From positions 9,503,501 through 9,567,500 of the forward strand of contig OU612070.1 of assembly GCA_914767715.1 (NCBI GenBank): DNA of 64,000 nt. The letters run 5' to 3'. A model generated the notes under the pieces. It had not been told where the DNA came from. It did no database searches and saw only the letters and a program-made list of their open reading frames with translations. The stretch's first letter is position 1. The number at the start of each line of letters is the position of its first letter. The DNA comes from Membranipora membranacea. Taxonomy: Eukaryota > Bryozoa > Gymnolaemata > Cheilostomatida > Membraniporidae. Shown piece after piece: positions 1 through 12,000 of the stretch. The position numbers and the translations under genes were made by a program.

Positions 1-3000
1 ACATGATCCAATAATATGTTAACCCGAGTAGGCAGGTAAGTAACCAGGGGTCAGCATTTTCCTTTTAAAACAATAGTTAAAGTCATAGAGTAAAATCCAA
101 AAGTCATTACAACTTTTGGATACTAACCCGTCAAGATGCGGTTTGAAGAAGAGGCTCTGATATTTGCCATATACCACGGTTAGAGGCACATTGTATTTCT
201 CATTAGGTAGTATCTTACACAGCTCTGATAGCTGGTCGTTCTCGTTCATGTATAAAACTGATACAGGTATATCTAATGTGTTCACAACTTCTGTATCTGA
301 TCTATAAAACATTGCAAGTATCACCAGAAAGTTACTGACTGTGTTTGCTTTCGTGATGGAATATTTCTTGGAATTCCATTGATGGCACAAAATAGAATAT
401 GCGAAAAGATGTCATAGACAAAACAATTTAATACAATGATGAATTGTTTATTTTAATCATGAGTAAAAGCTTCTACAAGAAATAGTTCACACTGCATAGA
501 GCCCATCAGATACCCACTGATCACGTATTATTATGTTCGGATGTATATCTCTGATCGATCGAGCAACAACAAATTCCCATATCTTGAGTACCATCACAAG
601 GATTTTGGTGTGACAAACCGAGGTTAATTTCTGGAATTACGCACAAGGTCTTCACATAAAATTGACCATCAGAGCTACACATCCTAATGCTATAATCTCG
701 ATGTCTGTGTGAGTTAGATCAGCAACCTAACAAGTTCTAAAAAACAAATTCTATGAGTTGTGTTACCAGATAGTGAGTCTCCTAGCCATGTTACCTGATA
801 GTGATAAGCCTACGACCGAGGTCAGCTGATGTCTCCAGTATAAGAGCATGAGGTTCTTGTCTCTTGAACACATGGAAGCATCTCTTTATAGCCTTCTGTA
901 TAACTACTTCTCTCTTAGCCTCATATTCTAACATGTTTATAACAAAGTCCAGCTCTTGTCCCTCCTAGTGAATACAAGGAATACAAGAAATGTCAGCTAT
1001 ACTTTCAAACAGCGAAATGCACATCAAGCAAAATTTTGGATTTCAATAAGCAGCTTTAGACACCAGTTTTGTAGTTATGAGCTGATTGACCGTTCAACTG
1101 TCCATCTGATTTTAGAGTTAGAAATGGAAAGGTGTTTCTACAGTACAGTGTTTCTAAGCCTTCCGAGGGCTCTCACTGTGTTGTTTGAAAACTACTTCAT
1201 AACCCTAACAGCAAGTTTCATTTAACATACAAAGATTGGCAGCCCGGTTTGTCTATGGCTACCATTTTATTCTCATCACACAAAGTCTTAAGCAGACCGA
1301 GCAGACAGGTAATTTACTAACCTGTGCCTGTTTGAGTAATGATACAGATCTGGGTATGCCAGTTTTCTTTTGTTGTAGAGAGAGTGATGACTTCGACTCC
1401 AGCGTTGCTGTGTTATCAGATACATGCACTGATGACTGAACTTCCTGTAACATATCAAGTTTTTTTTCAAACCTTTTTGTGGCATCAAAAAACTTACAGT
1501 CAAGATGGTGTTGCTGTCAAAACAATTCAGCACATCCACTAAGAGATCAGTTTCTTGAAAAGGTGATAAATTGTGCAATAAATAAATTATTTTGGCATGC
1601 ACATCATTTTGGAAATAGATTTTGCCTGGGTCTGAGCTATGAACTCCCTCTCCCATTGGTGTTTTTTTGGCTGAGGCATCTATAAAAAAATCTAAATTAA
1701 ACAATACTTTAGTGAGGTCCATTAAACTGGCTTAGTTATACATACCAGCAAGGAGAATAATCCCTGATACCGTGAACATTACAATAACATATCATGAGGA
1801 GGCAATACCTGCAGAGTCTTGTCAAAAGTGACAGCTAGCAGAGTTCCAGTGTCATTCCTGATGGTGTAAGGGGCGTATATCTCTCCTGCCTTAGTGGAAG
1901 GCTGCACTAACTTGTAAGCGTCACCAAAAGCTTTCGCTAATGAAGTCAGCATATCCAACCCAGCCTAAAACAAAGAAGAAATCAACACCTTAATGGTAGC
2001 ATGTTGTACTGGTGGATCAGTTGTCCCGAGTTACGATGGGTTTGAGCTCTCTACCTGTAGTTTTTGTTAGGATGCATTACAAATATTCTTCCGTTTTCAA
2101 CATGTAAATCATTATAAGGGATTGTCTTTTCTATTGCCGTAAGGGTGTAACTCCCAATCATGTTAATTATGACATTATGACACAACCTCTGTCATGTGAT
2201 GAAAAGATGGGCTCACACAAGATCATTATAACAACATCACAGGCTCACATGTAGGGGGGGGATGAGGTGTTTTAGGGAGGGGGAAGGGGCACTTTGTACC
2301 TTCGATAGACAGATCTGAGCGGAGTCCTCAGAGGAAACAATCAGAGAAATCTTAGGAGGCTGCAGACCAATAACATCGCTCTCTGACTCATCTTCATCAA
2401 CGTCTGTGTAGAAGTCATCATTCTGTCTTAACTACAATCGTATGAAACTCAGGTTATATAGTGTGCACACTAAAATATGAACATGAAATAATATAGCCTT
2501 TTAATTTAAATGCAGCATGCAGCAATAATAAGAAGTATATCACACAGCTTATTTACTGACAGGTAATGAAGTTGAGGAATCGGAATTCAAGGTGATTGAG
2601 GCATTCATAATTTTTAACCAGAGTTAATTAATTTTGATTCTCATGGATGTAAGACTTCATTTGTATTGACTGCACTGCTGACATTAATTTTAATTTACAT
2701 ATACAAATAGTAGTAGAATGCAAAATCACAGCTCACATCAAGAACATAAATCGCTGGGAACTAATATTGACTAATTTAATTTAATTTTCATTTCAATTTC
2801 AATTTGATTTGAATTTAACTGGTATTACTAAAATTATTTCGAGTTATCAACTGGACACCAAAATGAAACTGGTAATGCAGGTGTGTACATATTTTCAAGG
2901 TCGTATTTTTTACATATTCTAAATTGCCTGGGATTGAGTGATGGTTCTAAATCAGTAAAAATTGAATTTCACTAAAAATAATTTATATCGAACAATTCTG

Positions 3001-6000
3001 CCTTGAGCGAAAGAGGCTAGGAAGCATACAATGTGACAAGACCACATGTGCATCTATGTGTTGCACCTTAAACCGCTGCTGCAAGTCAGAGAAGTTTATG
3101 CTCATCAAATTATGAATGTCTAAAAGATAACTTAATTAATATGTCTTCTCAAATTAGCGACCCACAGGCAACATAATATTTTGAATTTGTACAAAACCAG
3201 GGAGCGAAATGGATTACATAACTTCATCAGTGATGGTACTTGTTACCAGTGGTACTAACCGACTCAACACTTTATTCATTTCAATCCCTGATTTTGATTG
3301 ACATACCTTTTTTTCTTCAAATAATTTGCCTTTAGGTGAAAATTCTGGCATTTTAGTTTCATTATGTTAAGCTACATAAATTTTGAATGAGCACAAACTT
3401 CCCAGCCTTACAGCAGGGGATTAAAAATCTAAGGCAAGCTAAACAGCTAAAGTGATAGTTGTGATCCAACAAGCTTGAAATGCAAGTAATCTAGCGGAGC
3501 GGAAGGCTATCTACCTGTATTTTCAAGTGATAGGCCTTGTGCTAAAGAAACAGAATGGAAAGCAAAACAATAATACATACACATAGTAAACAATGGGTAT
3601 TGATTATCATGTGCAGTCAGCCTAGAACGCTTAGAGTTTTTGAGCGATTTCATTATTTATAGTTCTCGCTGTTTTGCATCTCTAAAAGCCGTGCCATTAT
3701 ATTTGCCAAGCTATAACACCAGGATGCATAGAAAACTCATAATGCAAATTGCTAATTGATGTCGAGAAACTAGGAAAGCAAATATGTACAACAACAGATA
3801 ATTTAAATGTCAAGCACAACATTATCAATAATGATATTTTCTAAAACAATTATACAATAATTTTCTAAAACAATAAAGCAATATGATTTAGTGTAAACGC
3901 TTAAACTGTGCCGGGATGGCTGCTAGTAGCATTTCCATGGGTGGGGAAAGTGGTTGGTAATGAAATGCTGCATCAGCTATCGCGGCACAGTTTAAGCGCT
4001 TAACTAAATATGAGTGGGGATGGGAATAGTTGGGAAGGTGGTAGGCTATAGTTTAACGGCCATCTTACCTCTACAGACAACGCCCATGGTGTAGATTTCT
4101 TCCCGTTGTCTACCGGTTCTAAGAACGGTTCCCAAACGGAGCACTTTTCGTTAAAGTAAGACACTGCCACGCTAACATTAGACTCCATCAGTAGCTGTAA
4201 GAGAGACAATAGATAGTAACAGCAATTTGATAGATTATATTATATATATATATAAATATACAAAAAAAATTTTTATTACATGATGGAATTTTTTTCTTCA
4301 CTTTCATCATCATGGGTAAATGTTCTCTCTGATGTACAAAAGATTACTACAACCAATAATAAAGCAAGAGAATAATATCTAATAATATCTAACTGAAAAC
4401 AAATAAAGATCAACAAAAGACAGAATATTTATTCTCTAATTATCAATGCCCTATGGCTGTAAAATCATTTAAAACTGTATACGTGAGAACATTTCGGAAG
4501 CGCGTCAGACGAGTTTCTAGCATATTGTTAGAAACTGGTCGTTTTGCAGGGCGGATATATTAATGCTTGAAGAAGGGATGTTTCTATCTCACTAATTTTC
4601 CGAGACAATACGGTCTTTGGAGTTGTCCTCAGTTCAACTAATTCATACCGTTGAGATGATATCATGGACTCGATATATAACCACATGTCATCGGAGGCAA
4701 TTGTTGTTATGACTCTAACTCTTACCCCTTGGTATATCCAAGGAGTTAACTCTTTGGTCTATCTCTCTCAAAAGTTTGATTCGTCAGAATGGAACTGATT
4801 AAAACCATTTAGATGACTAAACGACCCTGATATAATATATATATAATCTTTATTACTGAACCAATGATAATCTTCTAAAAATTAGAGGCGACCTTTAGAG
4901 GTTTCATCACAATATAAGTAAGGAAGGCAACCTGGGCATGAAAATAAGCTACCCTGATATAATAACAGGTAAGGGAAGGTTATTGTTGTTGATAGCCATC
5001 TCACTGATCTTTTGATTGCACAGAATTAAAGCGCAATTTAAATAGATAGCTTGACCGGTATATAAGGCCCAGTCAACTATAGCGATCACCCAGCCATATC
5101 AAATTCAAATGGGGTTAGCAGCATTCAAATTCCTCCTGCTTTTTCGGAAATAAGATGAGCAGTAGTTAATTTTTTTTAATGGGAATCGTATGTGCTAAAG
5201 CAGAATTGTGTGATACACTTGCCCAATAAAGTTTTATTCAAAAAATCGCATCGGAAAGTGGTGAAAATACATCAAAATTGCCCAGTCCCAATGATTTCAA
5301 ATCATCCGCTTCAAATTTTACGGGCTCTTATTGGTCAATTTTGACGTTTATGATTGATGTGTTAGAGGTTGCCTAGATTCCGTTGTCAAGATTGAAATTG
5401 GCCGTTGTAATAAGATCCTATAATCCCAGGTGCATGATGAGCCAACATAACAATAGCTATATCATATGCGGCTATTCAACTTTATTTATAGGTGTCTGCA
5501 AATCACAATTTGTTATAATTCGTGTCACACTTGACCGCTTGAGAACGCAACGTGGACTGGCTGTTAGAGGCGGAGACCAAGGCCATTCTCCGCCTCTAAT
5601 TACACTGATCAGCCAATGGTCTTGCCTGTCACTAGACATGATTAATCCCCGTGCACCCCCTCATTTGCTTAGTACTTTAATGTATAAGTTTGATCAATGA
5701 TTGCCTGTAATGGCTGCAAATTACATATTTGAACGAGTGCCGTGCCTGGTAGGACACAAGGGTTTGTCATCAAATGCAAAAAACTCACACTATCTATTGG
5801 TTAGGCTTGCCAGTGTTTAATTTTACTCAAAATGCGTTGATTCTATTGTTGCCATTGCCACTGGGTTTTGGCAGTAGGTTTATAAATTCATATTCATTCA
5901 AATTCATATTGTCATTTTCAATACACTACATAATAATTAGAAAGGTTTGTCATTGCTATGAACTGATTAAGAAGATTAAACTCACAATCTAAGCCTTAAT

Positions 6001-6015
6001 AAATTGTTGTGCATA

Positions 6016-6056
<41 letters not shown>

Positions 6057-9000
6057 AGAGGTGGGCACATGACAGCTCAGAGCAGGGCAATGAAAACTAC
6101 TTCTAATATATCATTTATCTGCCAGGAGACAGGGATAGGAGCTGTGAAGAACAAACCTCGCCTGAGGTGTCGAGTTATGGTGAGTGGATTCTATCATACC
6201 TGATTCTACAGATTTTACAAAACTATTCTCATAAAGATGACATTATCATGGCCCAAGGGGATGAAGCTGAAGCGAGACAAAATTTTTTCACTACGGTCAG
6301 TCGTTGAAGCAGAGTAAGTTATACATTTAAACACAGTTCCCTAGACAAATCACACATTACATGGCAGGTTGACTTGTCTATGAGCATTCTCATTTTGTGG
6401 CATGACGCTGCATGTGCCCCTGCCTGCATATCATAGTGTTTGACGCCACTACACTGCTGTCAAAAGCTCATGATGCACTAAGCTGGTTAATTACAAGAAC
6501 ATTAACTAAGTTTGTCGCTTCAGCAATGAAAGTTAGTCACTAAAAACAAAATAAGTTAAATAAGCTGGTGAGATCTTAGAGCCGTGTTTTGTTGTAGCCA
6601 ACTAGTTCGCATATAATACACATATTAAGTCTATGGATATGCATGTACATCTGTGCATTTTGTGTATATGTTGTATATTTTATTTTGACGACAGGGTTCA
6701 CGGATGAACTTTATAGGCCTACTGCTAGCCGTAATTCTGGTTACTATGGCAGCTACCTGGACTTACCTTCATGGTTATAACAGGATAATTAAAAACTATA
6801 ACTTTAGAGATATCGATCCTAAAGACTTGGCGGGTTATGAGAAAGGAGAAATTTACGAAGAGATCCATTTTATGGAAGTGTTGAATAAATTGCACCCTCC
6901 TAGCAGAGGACAGAAGCTGGAGAACGGGACAGTCATCTCATAGTCTGGGTTAAATTCACAACGAGCTGACAAGAAAGACTTGTTTAATTAGACTCAGCCC
7001 ACTGGGTGAGCTTATAAGGATGATTGTACCAGCCCCCAGCACCATAGGGCGGATCTCTCTTGTCAGCTCATATCAGTATCTGATTATTCTTTGAAAAAAT
7101 GGAATTTGAATTTCGTTCCTAAAACCTACATGTGAAATGGCTAGCTTCATTGGACTGATCTGAAGGTGAATCGTAGAAAATATGCGATATCGTAACACGG
7201 TACCATAGGAGCGATAACACATTCATAATGTATCCATTAATTGGAAAGTAGAATACTATCACATAATTGAGTTGGAGGAGCTTCAGACTGCGATTGGGAA
7301 GGGTGCATGCAAAGATAACTAAGGAGGGACGCCTATCGGTCAGACATGCTTGTTGCATATTGTAACATGTCTCAACTAAGCTGAACATGAACTAAGAAGG
7401 GCGGCCATCTTCTAACACAACTAAGAACTCTGATTTACTTTTTGTGTTATGTTAAGGTGGATTTCATTAGATCCACACATATAAAAGCAGTGTGTTCAGT
7501 ATTGTATTCAGTTGATCTGTATTAATGCCTGAAGAAGGGATGTTTCTATCTCACTAATTTTCCGAGACAATACGGTCTTTGGAATTGTCCTCAGTTCAAC
7601 TAATTCATACCGTTGAGATGATATCATGGACTCGATATATAAGCACATGCCATCGGAGGCAATTGTTGTTATGACTCTAACTCTGTACCCCTTGGTATAT
7701 CCAAGGAGTTAACTCTTTGGTCTATCGCTCTCAAAAGTTTGATTCGTCAGAATGGAACTTGATTCAAACCATTTAGATGACTAAACGACCCTGATATAAT
7801 ATATATATAATCTTTATTACTGAACCAATGATAATCTTCTAAAAATTAGAGGCGACCTTTAGAGGTTTCATCACAATATAAGTAAGAAAGGCAACCTGGG
7901 CATGAAAATAAAAACAGAAAAAAATTAATTAATTCTTAGACTTTTATACTTAGATAATTTACACATCCGGCATTGCTGTAACACATGAGTAAAGTGTTGC
8001 CTCTCAATTCAGTTCGTGAGCTGGTGTTGAGGCGCGTTGTATGTCTACTAGGTCTGCGAGCACTCGGTTGAGGTAGTAAATGATGCAGGCAGTGCCCAGG
8101 TGTCTTGATCTTGTCGATGTAAGGGAAGGTGTAATAACAGGTAAGGGAAGGTTATCGTTGTTAATAGCCATCTCACTGATCTTTTGATTACACAGAATTA
8201 AAGCGCAATTTAAATAGATAGCAACTTAATGTATAAGTTTGATCAATGATTGCCGTAATGGCTGCAAATTACATATTTGAACGAGTGCACGTGCCTGGTA
8301 GGACACAAGGGTTTGTCATCAAATGCAAAAAACTCACACTATCTATTGGTTAGGCTTGCCAGTGTTTAATTTCACTCAAAATGTGTTGATTCTATTGTTG
8401 CCATTGCCACTGGGATTTGGCAGTAGGTTTATAAATTCATATTCATTCAATTTCATATTGTCATTTTCAATACACTACATGATAATTAGATTAATTAGAT
8501 TAGATTAGATAGATAGATTAGATTAGATAGATTAGATTAGATAGATAGATTGGATTAGATTAGATAATTAGATTAGATTAAACTCACAATCTAAGCCTTA
8601 ATAAATTGTTGTGCATAGTGAAAACTACTTCAAATATATCATTTATCTGCCAGGAGACAGGGATAGGAGCTGTGAAGAACAAACCTCGCCTGAGGTGTCG
8701 AGTTATGGTGAGTGGATTCTATCATACCTGATTCTACAGATTTTACAAAACTATTCTCATAAAGATGACATTATCATGGCCCAAGGGGATGAAGCTGAAG
8801 CGAGACAAAATTTTTTCACTACGGTCAGTCGTTGAAGCAGAGTAAGTTATACATTTAAACACAGTTCCCTAGACAAATCACACATTACATGGCAGGTTGA
8901 CTTGTCTATGAGCATTCTCATTTTGTGGCATGACGCTGCATGTGCCCCTGCCTGCATATCATAGTGTTTGACGCCACTACACTGCTGTCAAAAGCTCATG

Positions 9001-12000
9001 ATGCACTAAGCTGGTTAATTACAAGAACATTAACTAAGTTTGTCGCTTCAGCAATGAAAGTAAGTCACTAAAAACAAAATAAGTTAAATAAGCTGGTGAG
9101 ATCTTAAAGCCGTGTTTTGTTGTAGCCAACTAGTTCGCATATAATACACATATTAAGTCTATGGATATGCATGTACATCTGTGCATTTTGTGTATATGTT
9201 GTATATTTTATTTTGACGACAGGGTTCACGGATGAACTTTATAGGCCTACTGCTAGCCGTAATTCTGGTTACTATGGCAGCTACCTGGACTTACCTTCAT
9301 GGTTATAACAGGATAATTAAAAACTATAACTTTAGAGATATCGATCCTAAAGACTTGGCGGGTTATGAGAAAGGAGAAATTTACGAAGAGATCCATTTTA
9401 TGGAAGTATTGAATAAATTGCACCCTCCTAGCAGAGGACAGAAGCTGGAGAACGGGACAGTCATCTCATAGTCTGGGTTAAATTCACAACGAGCTGACAA
9501 GAAAGACTTGTTTAATTAGACTCAGCCCACTGGGTGAGCTTATAAGGATGATTGTACCAGCCCCCAGCACCATAGGGCGGATCTCTCTCGCCAGCTCATA
9601 TCAGTATCTGATTATTTTTCGAAAAAATGGAATTTGAATTTCGTTCCTAAAACCTACATGTGAAATGGTTAGCTTCATTTGACTGATCTGAAGGTGAATC
9701 GTAGAAAATAGGCGATATCTTAACACGGTACTATAGGAGCGATAACATATTCATAACGTATCCATTTATTGGAAAGTAGAATACTATGTCATAATTGAGT
9801 TGGAGGAGCTTCAGACTGCGATTGGGAAGGGTGCATGCAAAGAGAACTCAGGAGGGACGCCTAGCGATCTGACATGCTTGTTACATATTGTAACATGAAC
9901 ATGAACTAAGAAGGGCGGCCATCTTCTAACACAACTAAGAACTCTGATTTACTTTTTGTGTTATGTTAAGGTGGATTTCATTAGATCCACACATATAAAA
10001 GCAGTGTATTCAGTTGGTCTGTATTTTTTACTGCTCTTTAAATATACACATAAAATCAATCCTTTGTCTGGAGTCCATGTGTGCTCAAAGTATCAAGTGC
10101 TAGCTTGTGTCATAACATTATCAAACGCTTATTGAGCATGAGACCAGTCTAATTTCTTCATTATGATTTTGGTGCACCGCCTTCATCTTCGTCTTGTTTC
10201 GTCTCATGATGCACTAAGCTGGTTAATTACAAGAACATTAACTAAGTTTGTCGCTTCAGCAATGAAAGTAAGTCACTAAAAACAAAATAAGTTAAATAAG
10301 CTGGTGAGATTTTAGAGCCGTGTTTTGTTGTAGCCAACTAGTTCGCATATAATACACATATTAAGTCTATGGATATGCATGTACATCTGTGCATTTTGTG
10401 TATATGTTGTATATTTTATTTTGACGACAGGGTTCACGGATGAACTTTATAGGCCTACTGCTAGCCGTAATTCTGGTTACTATGGCAGCTACCTGGACTT
10501 ACCTTCATGGTTATAACAGGATAATTAAAAACTATAACTTTAGAGATATCGATCCTAAAGACTTGGCGGGTTATGAGAAAGGAGACATTTACGAAGAGAT
10601 CCATTTTATGGAAGTATTGAATAAATTGCACCCTCCTAGCAGAGGACAGAAGCTGGAGAACGGGACAGTCATCTCATAGTCTGGGTTAAATTCACAACGA
10701 GCTGACAAGAAAGACTTGTTTAATTAGACTCAGCCCACTGGGTGAGCTTATAAGGATGATTGTACCAGCCCCCAGCACCATAGGGCGGATCTCTCTCCCC
10801 AGCTCATATCAGTATCTGATTATTTTTCGAAAAATTGGAATTTGAATTTCGTTCCTAAAACCTACATGTGAAATGGTTAGCTTCATTTGACTGATCTGAA
10901 GGTGAATCGTAGAAAATAGGCGATATCTTAACACGGTACTATAGGAGCGATAACATATTCATAACGTATCCATTTATTGGAAAGTAGAATACTATGTCAT
11001 AATTGAGTTGGAGGAGCTTCAGACTGCGATTGGGAAGGGTGCATGCAAAGCGAACTCAGGAGGGACGCCTATCGATCTGACATGCTTGTTACATATTGTA
11101 ACATGAACATGAACTAAGAAGGGAGGCCATCTTCTAACACAACTAAGAACTCTGATTTACTTTTTGTGTTATGTTAAGGTGGATTTCATTAGATCCACAC
11201 ATATAAAAGCAGTGTATTCAGTTGGTCTGTATTTTTTACTGCTCTTTAAATATACTCATAAAATCAATCCTTTGTCTGGAGTCCATGTGTGCTCAAAGTA
11301 TCAAGTGCTAGCTTGTGTCATAACATTATCAAACGCTTATTGAGCATGAGACCAGCCTAATTTCTTCATTATGATTTTGGTGCACCGCCTTCATCTTCGT
11401 CTTGTTTCAAGCTCAATGTAATTTAAAGCTTGAAGTTTGCAGTGGTTTGATAACGACATGCTACTACCAGCAGCTCTCCCTGCACATAACTAAGCTCGAT
11501 GGGATGTTTAAGGTGATTTATCAGTTTGTACGAAATTTTTATATGTTATACCCACCAACCCTAGGCACATTTTCAACAATTTTTCGCACCCCCAGTGTGT
11601 GACATAACATCGGTGACGTTGCGACAAAGTTCAACATTGCATTTTATAGAGTTATTTTAAAACGAGTTTGGGGGGTAAGCAATTTGGTTGGGGTTTTAAT
11701 TTCTGCTCAATGAATTCATTCTGTACTGTTGTCTGACTGATGGCTGGCATCCCAGCAGTATATGGCATTAAACTTATCCATAAATGTTTGCTGAAAGTAT
11801 TGATGATTTTCATAAAAAACATGCTTTATTCAAATACAGCATAAATAATACAAGAAGTTATCATACAGTTGCTGATTTGCATTTATGAGTTGTATACCCA
11901 TGAGGAATCAACTTGTGTTTGTTATTCACGATGTATCTAAGCAACCGGTCATGTGACATCATCGACAAACACGGAGCTGGCAAACAACTAATACGTCCTG

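Larger units (their letters stand above)
4559..11407. repeat. Recent tandem segmental duplication, partly triplicated
   Basis: The strings TGAAGAAGGGATGTTTCTAT (4566 and 7529) and CTCATGATGCACTAAGCTGG (about 8996 and 10203) mark repeated starts. The third copy (10202-11407) is a direct tandem copy of 8994-10203: the end of the second copy, ...CGTCTTGTTTC, runs straight into the start of the third. Copies differ by scattered single bases. Copy 1 has a GA-repeat insertion (6019-6060) where copy 2 has a TTAGA-repeat expansion (8489-8585). Copy 3 lacks the upstream exon-like segments. Confidence 0.85.

Noticed and set aside
5383-5992. Plus-strand ORFs of 105 and 72 codons in the large VPS13 intron
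   Set aside because: No family features. The second is shared by the duplicated copy but is cut at different places by repeat expansions, so it is not maintained.
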